A stretch of DNA of 15,118 nt from Collinsella sp. TM10-22 (GCF_003466125.1 NZ_QSOC01000012.1:1-15118); one strand, 5' to 3'. Shown: positions 1-8,028, counted from the first letter of the stretch. Program-made: numbers and translations. Notes: generated by a model not told the origin, from the sequence alone.

Positions 1-41
1 ACCTCAAGTACCGCCGCTACTACCACCAGTTCGACTACTAA
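1..41 (+). CDS. C-terminal end of an unidentified upstream gene (partial)
   Basis: Reading from base 3, thirteen codons end in TAA at 39-41 and give the tail LKYRRYYHQFDY. The fragment is too short for a family assignment. That it is a real gene end is supported by the G/C-rich codon choice and by the strong intrinsic terminator starting about 50 bases downstream. The aromatic, basic tail suggests nothing specific. The gene body lies outside the window. Confidence 0.55.
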   Translation, partial: LKYRRYYHQFDY

Positions 42-93
42 GAGCTGGTCGCAGGTCCGATATCTTGGCTGGTTGATATCTCAACCCTACACA

Positions 94-125
94 AGGGCGT
101 CCGCATTTGCGCGGGCGCCCTTTTT
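94..125 (+). terminator. Rho-independent terminator of the upstream gene
   Basis: An 11-base-pair GC-rich stem (AGGGCGTCCGC with GCGGGCGCCCT, one G-U pair) closes a six-base loop and is followed by a run of T. It lies about 50 bases after the stop codon at 41 and insulates the his operon from upstream transcription. Confidence 0.88.
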
Positions 126-387
126 GCGTTGCTGTCGGCGCAGGGTGTCTTCGGCGGAAAGTTCATCCCGGGCTTGCGGCTCGGAGTGGGACGCGCTTTC
201 CGGTTGGGCTGGGGGAATCGCCAGATTAAGCTGAGAGCTTGCCCCTATGTTTCTAAATGAATACGCTGTGAGCCGAGGGAGACGATTTTCCCCGCAAGCA
301 CTCTAGTATGCTAAAGTACCCAGAAGACCGGCGGAGCTATGCCGGTCTTCTGTTCTATGCGAAGCACAGCATGAGGAGGCTCACCAG
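126..387 (+). promoter_or_regulatory. Non-coding leader region upstream of the his operon
   Basis: These 262 bases lie between the upstream terminator and hisZG and must contain the his promoter. I see no perfect -35/-10 pair. The best -10-like stretch is TAGTATGCT at 304-312; a similar element (TAGAATACT) precedes the FtsB-like gene at 13192. No good TTGACA-like box lies 16-18 bases upstream of it. A small hairpin, AAGCT-GAG-AGCTT, lies at about 228-240. A 19-codon frame starting with ATG at 248 contains no histidine codon, so it is not a classical his leader peptide. I see no T-box consensus. Nothing else is recognisable here. Confidence 0.4.
321..352 (+). promoter_or_regulatory. Perfect 12-bp leader hairpin just upstream of hisZG
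   Basis: CAGAAGACCGGC at 321-332 pairs perfectly with GCCGGTCTTCTG at 341-352 around an eight-base loop. It is followed by TTCT rather than a full T-run, and the hisZG Shine-Dalgarno begins about 21 bases later. It could be a weak attenuator, a 5' stabilising structure (if transcription starts near the -10-like element at 304-312), or an operator. The structure is seen directly; the role is inferred. Confidence 0.6.
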
Positions 388-2103
388 ATGACGGCCACAC
401 CGTGGGGATTCCGGGACATATTGCCCGAGGAGGCTCAGGCACGCGAGGAGATCGCATGTACGGTGAAGGGCTGCTTTAGGGAGCATCATTACCTGCCGGT
501 TGAGACGCCGCTGCTCGAGGACAAGGGTTCGCTCGAGGAAGGTGGCCGCATTGCGGACACGCCGTTTAAGCTCTTTGACGATGATGGGCGTTTGCTGGTG
601 GTCCGTCCCGACAACACGTTGCCGATCGTGCGCTTGGTTTCGACCCGCATGCGCGCGGCCGACCTGCCCCTGCGCCTGCGCTACGAGGCGCCGGTGGTTC
701 GCGAGTGCCAGCGCAATGCCGGCGGCTCGCGTCAGTTTACGCAGCTGGGCTTTGAGCTCATCGGTGCGGGCGACGCCGCGGGCGATGTCGAGATTGTCTC
801 GCTGGTAGCCGAGGCCGTGCGCGAGCTAGCGCTGCCCGATGCGCGCATTATCGCAGGTAGCGTTCGTCCGTTTAAGGAGCTGCTCGCGGCGTGTGAGGAT
901 CGCGAGCTGGCCGCCGAGGCCCTGCGTTGCGTGCATGCCAACGACTTTGTGGGTCTCGATGCCCGCGTGGCGGCAAGCGCCGAGCCCGAGGCCGTCAAGG
1001 CCGCCATTAGCGAGCTGCCGCGTCTGCACGGCGGTGCCGAGGTACTCGACCGTGTGGATGCGCTGCTGGAAGCTGCCGGTATTGCCGCGCCGCTGACGCG
1101 CGAGCTGCGCGCCCTGGTCGAGGGCCTGGCTCCCGAGGACGCCCAGGTGCTGTCGTTCGACTTCTCCATCATGAACTCTTTTTATTACTACACGGGCCTG
1201 GTCTTTAAGGCCTATGCCGGTGGCCTGCCCGATCCGGTGGGTTCGGGCGGTCGCTACGACTCCATCTTTACCGGCGCGTTCGGCGATGGCATCGAGGTAC
1301 CGGCGGCGGGATTTGCCTTTTCGCTCGAGCGTCTGGAGGCCGCGCACACTTCGACTGAGGACGCCGCTTCCGACGGCGACCACGCCGCGGGCCGTGGTGC
1401 CGAGGGTCCGCTGCGCATCGCCGTTCCCAAGGGCTCGCTTAAGGCCGACACGCTCGACGTGCTCGAGGCCGCGGGCCTGGACGTCTCCGAGCTGCGCGAC
1501 CCCGGCCGTCACCTGATCGTGCGCGGTCGCGATACGCGTGCCGGCGAGGGCGCGGTCGGCGATATCGAGTTTGTCATCGTACGACCCAGCGACGCGCCCG
1601 CCTTTGTGGGCTGCGGCGGTGCCGACTGCGGCATCTGCGGGTGGGACTCGCTCATCGAGGCCGACCTCAACCTGCTGCAGCTGGTCGATTTGGGTTACGG
1701 CCTGTGCACCTTTATTGAGGCTGAGCCCGCTTGGCGCGCCGGTCAGGCCGAGCGCAACTATGCCCGCCGCGGTTCGCTTCGCGTGGCAACCAAGTACCCG
1801 CGCATCGCGAGTGCCTGGTATGCCGAGCGCGGCGTGAACGCCGACATTGTTTCGCTGCACGGCAACATCGAGCTGGGACCCATCGTCGGTATGACCGATC
1901 GCATCGTGGATATCACCGCCACGGGCGCCACGCTGCGCGACAACGACCTGGTCATCACCGGCCGCATTATGGACTGCACGGCCCGCTTCTTCGTCAACCC
2001 GGGTGCCGCGCGCCTGGATCCGCGCGTTCGCAACCTGGCCGATCGCCTGGCGGTTGCCGTGAAGGACAAGCATTTTGAGCCCGTCGCGGGCTCGGCACAA
2101 TAG
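388..2103 (+). CDS. hisZG: Fused HisZ-HisG: ATP phosphoribosyltransferase regulatory plus catalytic subunit
   Basis: First enzyme of histidine synthesis, condensing ATP and PRPP to phosphoribosyl-ATP in the cytoplasm; it is normally the feedback-inhibited step. Residues 1 to about 318 are a HisZ domain, a paralogue of histidyl-tRNA synthetase. It has the class-II-like segments VRPDNTLPIVRL (72-83), RNAGGSRQFTQLGFELIG (109-126), YYYTGLVFKAYAGG (266-279) and SGGRYD (286-291). A hydrophilic linker (about 319-340) leads into a short-form HisG domain that starts RIAVPKGSLKADTL (343-356). It carries the family signature ELGPIVGMTDRIVDITATG (495-513, with ATL following) and ends without the C-terminal regulatory domain of long HisG, as expected for HisZ-dependent forms. 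The linker has no in-frame ATG, GTG or TTG and no Shine-Dalgarno, so this is a true fusion. ATG 388 follows GAGGAGG (373-379). HisG residues 409-417 hold three cysteines. First gene of the operon. Confidence 0.93.
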   Translation: MTATPWGFRDILPEEAQAREEIACTVKGCFREHHYLPVETPLLEDKGSLEEGGRIADTPFKLFDDDGRLLVVRPDNTLPIVRLVSTRMRAADLPLRLRYEAPVVRECQRNAGGSRQFTQLGFELIGAGDAAGDVEIVSLVAEAVRELALPDARIIAGSVRPFKELLAACEDRELAAEALRCVHANDFVGLDARVAASAEPEAVKAAISELPRLHGGAEVLDRVDALLEAAGIAAPLTRELRALVEGLAPEDAQVLSFDFSIMNSFYYYTGLVFKAYAGGLPDPVGSGGRYDSIFTGAFGDGIEVPAAGFAFSLERLEAAHTSTEDAASDGDHAAGRGAEGPLRIAVPKGSLKADTLDVLEAAGLDVSELRDPGRHLIVRGRDTRAGEGAVGDIEFVIVRPSDAPAFVGCGGADCGICGWDSLIEADLNLLQLVDLGYGLCTFIEAEPAWRAGQAERNYARRGSLRVATKYPRIASAWYAERGVNADIVSLHGNIELGPIVGMTDRIVDITATGATLRDNDLVITGRIMDCTARFFVNPGAARLDPRVRNLADRLAVAVKDKHFEPVAGSAQ

Positions 2104-2208
2104 CGCGAGCGCGCACGGGCGCCCCCATATCCGGACTGCGGGCCGATTGGTGCCGCTGCCCGGCATCTCGTTTTCCAAACGCAACCTCGACCGATAGGGG
2201 ATACCGAT

Positions 2209-3645
2209 ATGAAGACCATCAAGCTTGCTCCCGGTGAGCGCCTCGTTACCAACCAGCTCAACCGCAAGGGTGTGCTGCCGCAAAACATCGTCGACGCCGC
2301 CCGCGATATCGTGGCCAACGTGCGTGTCAACGGCGATGCTGCGGTGCGCGATTACTGCCAGCGTTTTGACGGTGTCGAGCTGCAAAGCTTTCGTCTGCCG
2401 CAAGAGCAGATCGATGCTGCGCTCGAAGGCCTCGACCCGGCCTTTGTCGCCGCGCTCGAGAAGGCTGCGCGCCAGATCCGTGAGTTTCACCAGCGCGAGG
2501 TCGAGCAGAGCTGGTTTACCACGCGCCCGGACGGCACGATGCTCGGCGTTAAGGTGACCCCGCTTGCCGCGGCCGGCATCTACGTGCCGGGCGGTCGCGC
2601 GCAGTATCCCTCCACCGTGCTCATGAACGCTATCCCTGCCAAGGTGGCCGGCGTCAAGCGCGTGGTCATGGTGACGCCGCCACAAAAGGACGGCCTGATC
2701 AGCCCCTATACGCTCGCCGCGGCCAAGCTCGGCGGCGTGGACGAGATCTATATGGTGGGCGGCGCCCAGGCCGTGGCCGCGCTGGCGTACGGTACCGAGA
2801 CCATTCCGCGCGTCGACAAGATCACCGGCCCGGGCAACGCCTTTGTCGCCGCGGCCAAGCAGATTGTCTCGGGCGACGTGGGCATCGACATGGTCGCCGG
2901 CCCCTCCGAGGTCTGCGTGCTGGCCGATGCCACGGCCAAGCCCATGGTGGTCGCGGCCGACCTGATGGCCCAGGCCGAGCACGATCCGCTTGCCGCCTGC
3001 TATCTGGTGACCTGCGACGAGCAGTTTGCGCGCGAGGTCGAGGCGGGTATCGACATTCTAGTGGCGCAGTCGCCGCGTGCCGAGATTACGCGCGCCTCGC
3101 TCGACAACGAGGGCACCATCGTGGTGGCCGCCGATATGGCTGCCGCCGTCGAGGCCGTGAACACCGTGGCGCCCGAGCACCTGGAGCTGCACTGCAAGGA
3201 TGCAATGGGCCTGCTTGGCGGCATTCGCAACGCCGGCGCCATCTTTGTGGGCGCTTGGAGCTCCGAGCCGCTCGGCGATTACGTTGCCGGCCCCAACCAC
3301 ACGCTGCCGACCGGCGGCACGGCCATGTTCTCCAACCCGCTTTCGGTGGAGGAGTTCGTTAAGCGCTCAAGCGTTATCTGCTATACGCCCGAGGGCCTGC
3401 TCTCCGACGCTCCCGCTACGCAGCGTTTGGCCGAGGCCGAGGGCCTGTGGGCGCACGCGCTTTCTGCCGCCCTGCGTCGTCGCGTGCTGGAACAGGGCGA
3501 GGATTCCGTGAGCGCCGAGTCGCTGGCGGCGGCCGACCTGACCAAGGTTGCCTGGCCGGGCGACGCCGCGGCGACGGTCGCCGAGGGTGTGGACTTGGCG
3601 GCTGCGGGCGCGGATGGCGCTAACGCGACCGGCGGGGAGGCCTAA
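2209..3645 (+). CDS. hisD: Histidinol dehydrogenase
   Basis: Zinc- and NAD-dependent enzyme that oxidises L-histidinol through histidinal to histidine, the last two steps of the pathway. The 478 residues match HisD throughout. Visible family segments are [20 protein letters not shown] (125-144), [14 protein letters not shown] (183-196), [14 protein letters not shown] (204-217) and DMVAGPSEV (227-235). Expected zinc ligands are Q256 and H259 in AQAEHDP, D357 and H364 in [15 protein letters not shown]. The catalytic Glu-His pair is at 323-324 (APEHLE). A typical HisD ends near residue 430. Here an alanine-rich tail of about 45 residues, without recognisable motif, extends the protein. The start follows AGGGGAT at 2196-2202. 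A 105-base gap separates it from hisZG, the longest in the operon, with no clear promoter or terminator. hisC starts one base after its stop. Confidence 0.97.
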   Translation: MKTIKLAPGERLVTNQLNRKGVLPQNIVDAARDIVANVRVNGDAAVRDYCQRFDGVELQSFRLPQEQIDAALEGLDPAFVAALEKAARQIREFHQREVEQSWFTTRPDGTMLGVKVTPLAAAGIYVPGGRAQYPSTVLMNAIPAKVAGVKRVVMVTPPQKDGLISPYTLAAAKLGGVDEIYMVGGAQAVAALAYGTETIPRVDKITGPGNAFVAAAKQIVSGDVGIDMVAGPSEVCVLADATAKPMVVAADLMAQAEHDPLAACYLVTCDEQFAREVEAGIDILVAQSPRAEITRASLDNEGTIVVAADMAAAVEAVNTVAPEHLELHCKDAMGLLGGIRNAGAIFVGAWSSEPLGDYVAGPNHTLPTGGTAMFSNPLSVEEFVKRSSVICYTPEGLLSDAPATQRLAEAEGLWAHALSAALRRRVLEQGEDSVSAESLAAADLTKVAWPGDAAATVAEGVDLAAAGADGANATGGEA

Positions 3646-3646
3646 T

Positions 3647-4762
3647 ATGGCCGAGCTGACGCCTCGCATGAAGGAACTCGTCCAGCCCTACTTGGCCGGC
3701 ATTGAGCCCTACGATCCCAACTTTACGCCCACGCGCATCAACCTTTCGGCCAACGAGAACACCTATCCCGTGCCGGCCGGCGTGCGCGAGGCGGTCGACG
3801 CGGCCCTTTCCGCCACGCCGCTCAACCGCTATCCCGACCCCATGTCCAACGACCTGCGCGACGAGCTTGCCGCTTGGCATGGCGTGGCACGCGAGAACAT
3901 CTGCGTGGGCAACGGCGGCGACGAGCTGCTCTATAACTACCTGCTGGCGTTTGGCGGCGCGGGGCGGACCCTGCTCAACTGCCCGCCATGCTTTAGCGAG
4001 TATGCGTTCTTTGCGTCGCTCTGCCAGACCGAGGTGAGCGACGTGTGGCGCGATCCGGTGACCTTTGAGCTCGACCAGGCTGCCGTGCTTGCGGCAGCGC
4101 CCGAGTGCAACCTGGCGATTGTGACCTCGCCCAACAATCCCACGGGCGACGTGGCGCCGCTCGACTTTATCGCGGCTCTGTGCGATGCGTGTCCCGGCAT
4201 GGTGATGGTCGACGAGGCCTACGTGGAGTTTGCTGACGATTCGTTTGGCGCGGCCACCACGGCGCAAGGGCTTATCGCCGAGCATTCCAACCTGGTGATT
4301 CTGCATACGCTGTCCAAGGCGTTCGGCGCCGCCGGCACGCGTCTGGGCTATGTGATTGCGTCACCCGAGGTTATTGACGTGTTCGCGGCGATTCGCCAGA
4401 TCTATTCAGTCAGCGTGCTGAGCCAGGCCGCGGCGCTTGCCTGCGTGCGTGCCCGCGATGCGTACGCGCCCGTGGTGGCACAGGTTGTATCCGATCGCGA
4501 GCGCGAGCTGTGCGCCCTGCGCGCAATGGCTGCCGAGGGCCTGCCCGTGGAGGCGTGGCCGAGCGCGGCGAACTTTGTGCTCGTGCGCACGCCGCACGCC
4601 ACACGCGTGCGCGAGCGCCTGCGCGACGAGTATTCAATTTTGGTGCGCGACTTTAGCTACGCGCCGGGGCTTGCGGACTGTCTGCGCATTACCGTGGGTA
4701 CCCCGCAGGAAAACGACGAGGTGCTGGCAGCGTTTGCCGCGCTGGTGAAGGAGGAGATGTAG
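3647..4762 (+). CDS. hisC: Histidinol-phosphate aminotransferase
   Basis: PLP-dependent class I/II (fold type I) aminotransferase that converts imidazole acetol-phosphate and glutamate to histidinol phosphate. The 371 residues have the expected length. Visible signatures are LSANENTYPVP (33-43), GNGGDELLYNYLLAF (88-102), SPNNPTGD (161-168), VDEAYVEF (188-195) with the PLP-contacting aspartate D189, and HTLSKAFGAAGTRLGY (220-235) containing the Schiff-base lysine K224 and a phosphate-binding arginine at 232. The open frame extends further upstream, but ATG 3647 is chosen because GGGGAGG at 3634-3640 is well placed and the protein then begins like HisC homologues. It starts one base after the hisD stop and ends directly at the hisB start, implying translational coupling. 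Confidence 0.96.
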   Translation: MAELTPRMKELVQPYLAGIEPYDPNFTPTRINLSANENTYPVPAGVREAVDAALSATPLNRYPDPMSNDLRDELAAWHGVARENICVGNGGDELLYNYLLAFGGAGRTLLNCPPCFSEYAFFASLCQTEVSDVWRDPVTFELDQAAVLAAAPECNLAIVTSPNNPTGDVAPLDFIAALCDACPGMVMVDEAYVEFADDSFGAATTAQGLIAEHSNLVILHTLSKAFGAAGTRLGYVIASPEVIDVFAAIRQIYSVSVLSQAAALACVRARDAYAPVVAQVVSDRERELCALRAMAAEGLPVEAWPSAANFVLVRTPHATRVRERLRDEYSILVRDFSYAPGLADCLRITVGTPQENDEVLAAFAALVKEEM

Positions 4763-5350
4763 ATGGGCCGTTATGTCGAGGTGACCCGCAAGACGGGCGA
4801 GACCGACATTGTCGTTAGGCTCGATCTGGACGGATCCGGCGTGTGCGATATCTCGACCGGCGTGCCGTTTTTCGACCACATGCTCAACGCCCTTGGCCGC
4901 CATGGCCTGTTCGATCTGACGGTACATGCGATGGGCGATGTGGAGGTCGACGCGCACCACACCGTCGAGGACACGGGCATTGTGCTGGGCGAGGCGTTTT
5001 GCCAGGCACTGGGTGACAAGGCGGGCATTACGCGCTTTGCCGATGCGGCGATTGCCATGGACGAGACGCTCGTGATGGCCGCCGTTGATATCTCGGGTCG
5101 CGGGCAGGCCTATTGCGATCTACCCGTGCCGACCGAGCGCGTGGGCACCTTTGATACCGAGCTGGCCGTCGAGTTCTTCTACGCTTTTGCGCGCGACGCC
5201 AAACTCACGCTGCACGTGCGCGAGCTGGCGGGCGGCAACTCGCACCACATTATCGAGGCCGCCTTTAAGGCCGTGGGACGCACGATGCGCCACGCCTGCG
5301 AGCTTGATCCCCGCGTGCAAGGAATCCCCAGCACCAAGGGCTCACTGTAA
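4763..5350 (+). CDS. hisB: Imidazoleglycerol-phosphate dehydratase (monofunctional)
   Basis: Dehydrates imidazole glycerol phosphate to imidazole acetol-phosphate using manganese bound by histidine clusters. The 195 residues carry the two family signatures: DAHHTVED (63-70) and NSHHIIEAAFKA (159-170), plus FFDHMLNALGRHG (36-48), with H39, H65, H66, E69, H161, H162 and E165 as likely metal ligands. There is no N-terminal HisN phosphatase domain as in the enterobacterial bifunctional HisB, so histidinol phosphatase must come from another gene. ATG immediately follows the hisC stop, with AAGGAGGAG at 4748-4756 inside hisC. After its stop comes an 80-base gap with a long hairpin before hisH. Confidence 0.97.
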   Translation: MGRYVEVTRKTGETDIVVRLDLDGSGVCDISTGVPFFDHMLNALGRHGLFDLTVHAMGDVEVDAHHTVEDTGIVLGEAFCQALGDKAGITRFADAAIAMDETLVMAAVDISGRGQAYCDLPVPTERVGTFDTELAVEFFYAFARDAKLTLHVRELAGGNSHHIIEAAFKAVGRTMRHACELDPRVQGIPSTKGSL

Positions 5351-5364
5351 CCGCCACAAGGGTA

Positions 5365-5405
5365 AAAACCACCACAAAGGGGACAGGCACCTTCGTGGTG
5401 GTTTT
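5365..5405. repeat. 16-bp stem hairpin inside the his operon, between hisB and hisH
   Basis: AAAACCACCACAAAGG (5365-5380) pairs with CCTTCGTGGTGGTTTT (5390-5405), with one A/C mismatch, around the loop GGACAGGCA. Both strands end in T-rich flanks, so it resembles a bidirectional terminator or a REP-like intergenic repeat. It sits 26 bases upstream of the hisH start and could reduce read-through into hisHAFIE. The left flank also contains an imperfect copy of the left arm (CCGCCACAAGGG at 5351-5362). Structure seen; function inferred. Confidence 0.7.
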
Positions 5406-5430
5406 GGATGATGGGAAAAGGGAGGGTCGC

Positions 5431-6126
5431 GTGGGCGAACCGAAGATCGTGGTGGTCGACTACCACAAAGGGAACTTGTCGAGCGTCGTGCGCGGGCTTG
5501 CGCGCGCCGGTGCCGCTGCCTGCACGTCGGATGATCCGGAACAGATCCGCAAGGCCGATGGCCTGGTCATCCCGGGCGTGGGCGCGTTCTATGACGCGAT
5601 CGCCTTTATGCGCCAGAGCGGCGAGGAGGCGGCCGTGCTTGACGCCGTTGCCGCCGGAACTCCTCTGCTCGGCATCTGCCTGGGCCTTCAGCTGTTTTTT
5701 GAACGCGGCGACGAGGGCGTGCCGGCGGACGAGGGCGCGGACGACGATGCCTCCGAGCAGGCCGGCGGTCCCTGGGTCGATGGCCTGGGCATTATGCGCG
5801 GCTCGTGCACGCGCTTGGAATCGAGTCGCCTGAAGGTGCCGCACGTGGGCTGGGACCAGGTGCACATGACGCCCGCCGGCGCGGCCGATCCATTGCTCGC
5901 CGGTTTTGCCGAGGGCGCCAACATGTACTTCACCCACAGCTATGCGGTGGCCGACGATGTCGATGCCGCCGATGTTCTGGCGCGCACGCACTACACGCGG
6001 AGCTTCCCGTGCATCGTGCGCCACGGCAACGTGTGGGGCTGCCAGTTCCATCCCGAGAAATCCTCCGCGCTGGGACAGCGCATCCTTAAGAACTTCGTCA
6101 ACATCGTCGAGGAGGCCGGCCGATGA
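5431..6126 (+). CDS. hisH: Imidazole glycerol phosphate synthase, glutamine amidotransferase subunit
   Basis: Class I glutaminase that hydrolyses glutamine and passes ammonia to HisF. Visible features are VVDYHKGNL (8-16), PGVGAFYDA (48-56), the nucleophile elbow LLGICLGLQLFF (79-90) with C83, YFTHSYAV, and a C-terminal CQFHPEKS holding the His and Glu of the triad. The frame is open from a GTG at 5395, but GTG 5431 is preferred. It follows GGGAGGG at 5420-5426, the protein then begins MGEPKIVVVDY as in homologues, and the upstream GTG lies within the hairpin. The resulting 231 residues are slightly longer than usual because of an acidic insertion (about residues 95-115, ADEGADDDASEQ). It overlaps hisA by four bases (ATGA), as expected for tight HisH/HisF operon coupling. 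Confidence 0.95.
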   Translation: MGEPKIVVVDYHKGNLSSVVRGLARAGAAACTSDDPEQIRKADGLVIPGVGAFYDAIAFMRQSGEEAAVLDAVAAGTPLLGICLGLQLFFERGDEGVPADEGADDDASEQAGGPWVDGLGIMRGSCTRLESSRLKVPHVGWDQVHMTPAGAADPLLAGFAEGANMYFTHSYAVADDVDAADVLARTHYTRSFPCIVRHGNVWGCQFHPEKSSALGQRILKNFVNIVEEAGR

Positions 6127-6866
6127 TTCTGTTTCCCGCAATCGATTTGATCGGCGGCAAGGTCGTGCGCCTGGAGCGCGGCGACCGGAGCCGCTGCAAG
6201 GTATATTCCGACGACCCCGTGGCCGTTGCCCGCTCCTTTGCCGAGCAGGGTGCGAACTGGGTGCATGTCGTCGACCTGTCCGCTGCCTTTGGCGAGGATG
6301 AGGACGCATGCGCTGCCAACTCGACGGCGATCAAGGCTATCTGCGGCGTCGACGGTCTGTCCGTGGACGTGGGCGGCGGCGTCCGCTCGCTCGCACGCAT
6401 CGACGAGCTGGCCGGCTATGGCGCGCGCCGTATTGCGCTGGGGACCGTGCTGGTGACCGAGCCGGGTTTTGCCGAGGTGGCAGCGCGCGGCTTTGGCGAG
6501 CTGCTGGTGGCAGACATCGCCGCCCGTGACGGCCAGGTCAAGGTGAACGGCTGGCGCGATGGCGCGGGCGTGGCGCTCGATGATGCGGTGGCGCAGCTTT
6601 CCGAGCTGGGCTTTAAGCATTTGGTGTACACCGACATCGCGCGCGATGGCATGCAGACGGGCATCGACGTGGCGGCGTATCGCCATGTGGCCGAGGTCGC
6701 GGGTTTTCCCGTCGTGGCTTCGGGTGGCATCTCGACACTCGACGATATCTGCGCGCTTGCCGCGGTGGGTGAGGATGCTATTGAGGGTGCGATCACCGGT
6801 CGCGCGCTCTACGAGGGCAACTTTACGCTGGCACAGGCGCTGGCCGCCGCCCGAGGGGAGGAGTAG
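6123..6866 (+). CDS. hisA: ProFAR isomerase (1-(5-phosphoribosyl)-5-[(5-phosphoribosylamino)methylideneamino]imidazole-4-carboxamide isomerase)
   Basis: A (beta/alpha)8-barrel enzyme that performs the Amadori rearrangement of ProFAR to PRFAR. The 247 residues match HisA in length. Visible features are LFPAIDLIGGKVVRL (3-17) with the catalytic D8, the phosphate loop VGGGVRS (83-89), VADIAARDGQVKVNGW (129-144) with likely second catalytic D131, YTDIARDGMQTG (169-180) and ASGGIST. HisA-type rather than bifunctional PriA is likely because a full-length pathway is encoded here; some actinobacteria use PriA for both HisA and TrpF reactions, and sequence inspection alone cannot exclude TrpF activity. 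ATG 6123 overlaps the hisH stop; GAGGAGG lies at 6109-6115. Confidence 0.94.
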   Translation: MILFPAIDLIGGKVVRLERGDRSRCKVYSDDPVAVARSFAEQGANWVHVVDLSAAFGEDEDACAANSTAIKAICGVDGLSVDVGGGVRSLARIDELAGYGARRIALGTVLVTEPGFAEVAARGFGELLVADIAARDGQVKVNGWRDGAGVALDDAVAQLSELGFKHLVYTDIARDGMQTGIDVAAYRHVAEVAGFPVVASGGISTLDDICALAAVGEDAIEGAITGRALYEGNFTLAQALAAARGEE

Positions 6867-6869
6867 CCC

Positions 6870-7652
6870 ATGCTTACCAAGCGTGTGATTCCCTGTCTGG
6901 ACGTTAAGGACGGCCGCGTGGTCAAGGGCGTCAACTTTGTGAGCCTGCGCGATGCGGGCGATCCGGTGGAGCTGGCGCGCGCCTACGACCGCGAGGGCGC
7001 GGACGAAGTCGTGTTCCTGGACATCACTGCGACGAGCGACAACCGTGCGACGACCATTGAGATGGCGGCGCATGCGGCCGAGGAGTTGGCCATTCCCTAT
7101 ACCGTGGGCGGCGGTTTTCGTGACCTGGCGGGCATGCGAACCATGGTGGCTGCCGGTGCCGATAAGGTGTCGCTCAACTCTGCTGCCGTGCGCGATCCGT
7201 CGCTGGTCAGCCAAGCTGCCGCTGCATTTGGCAGCCAGGCCGTGGTCGTGGCGATCGATGCCAAGCGTGTTGGTTTGCCCGGTGAGCCGGGAGCCGACAA
7301 GTGGGAGGTCTTTACCGCGGGCGGCCGTAACGCCACGGGTATCGATGCGGTGGCGTGGGCCGAGGAAGCGGCTCGTCGCGGCGCCGGTGAGATCTTGCTC
7401 ACCAGCATGGATCGCGACGGCACCAAGGCTGGCTTCGACCTGGCACTCACCCGCGCCGTGGCGCGTGCGGTGCCGATCCCGGTGATCGCAAGCGGCGGCG
7501 TGGGCACGCTCGAGCATTTTGCCGAGGGCGTGATCGAGGGCGAAGCCGATGCCGTGCTGGCAGCAAGTGTCTTTCACTTTGGGACCTTCAGCATTCGCGA
7601 AGTCAAAGAATACATGGCCAGCCAGGGAATACCTGTGAGATTGGACTTCTAA
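6870..7652 (+). CDS. hisF: Imidazole glycerol phosphate synthase, cyclase subunit
   Basis: A (beta/alpha)8 barrel that uses HisH-derived ammonia to convert PRFAR to imidazole glycerol phosphate and AICAR; partner of the hisH product. The 260 residues begin [20 protein letters not shown], with the catalytic D11, and contain VFLDITAT (48-55), the phosphate loop TVGGGFRD (78-85), VVVAIDAKR (125-133) with catalytic D130, and [13 protein letters not shown] follows GGGGAGGAG at 6855-6863, four bases beyond the end of hisA. Homologous to HisA by ancient duplication but clearly HisF by the N-terminus and D11/D130. hisI begins on the base after its stop. Confidence 0.97.
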   Translation: MLTKRVIPCLDVKDGRVVKGVNFVSLRDAGDPVELARAYDREGADEVVFLDITATSDNRATTIEMAAHAAEELAIPYTVGGGFRDLAGMRTMVAAGADKVSLNSAAVRDPSLVSQAAAAFGSQAVVVAIDAKRVGLPGEPGADKWEVFTAGGRNATGIDAVAWAEEAARRGAGEILLTSMDRDGTKAGFDLALTRAVARAVPIPVIASGGVGTLEHFAEGVIEGEADAVLAASVFHFGTFSIREVKEYMASQGIPVRLDF

Positions 7653-7982
7653 ATGGAGCAAGTGACAACCGCGGCAGAGCTCAAATACGACGACCGTGGG
7701 CTGATTCCTTGTGTGGTTCAGCAGTATGACACCGGTGAGGTGCTTATGGTTGCTTGGATGAACGAGGAATCGGTGGGGCTGACGCTCAAGACCGGTACCA
7801 CGTGGTTTTGGAGCCGCAGCCGCCAGGAGCTCTGGAACAAGGGCGCGACGAGCGGCAATATGCAGGAGGTCAAGGAGCTCTGGGCCGACTGCGATAGCGA
7901 TACGCTGCTGGTCAAGGTCGACTCGCCGGGTCCGGCCTGCCATACCGGCAACCGTACCTGCTTCTTTAGAAAACTCGCGTAG
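7653..7982 (+). CDS. hisI: Phosphoribosyl-AMP cyclohydrolase
   Basis: Zinc/magnesium enzyme that opens the adenine ring of phosphoribosyl-AMP, step three of the pathway. The 109 residues cover the whole family. Visible motifs are [16 protein letters not shown] (25-40), [20 protein letters not shown] (50-69), [12 protein letters not shown] (78-89) with D79, C80, D81 and D83, and [13 protein letters not shown] (93-105) with C96, H97 and C103 as metal ligands. It is not fused to HisE, unlike the enterobacterial HisIE. ATG 7653 abuts the hisF TAA and has only a weak Shine-Dalgarno within hisF, so translation probably depends on coupling to hisF. Confidence 0.96.
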   Translation: MEQVTTAAELKYDDRGLIPCVVQQYDTGEVLMVAWMNEESVGLTLKTGTTWFWSRSRQELWNKGATSGNMQEVKELWADCDSDTLLVKVDSPGPACHTGNRTCFFRKLA

Positions 7983-8028
7983 GGCGGGCGCTCGACCAGG
8001 CGCTTGGCCAACCAGAAAGGATTGAACC

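Noticed and set aside
248..307. 19-codon frame in the his leader as a possible attenuator peptide
   Set aside because: It contains no histidine codon, lacks a Shine-Dalgarno, and ends upstream of the hairpin without overlapping it.
826..2982. Very long open frame (718 codons) on the minus strand across hisZG and hisD
   Set aside because: It is the antisense shadow of two clear his genes. High GC keeps the frame open, its translation has no family motif, and it runs through two genes and a gap.
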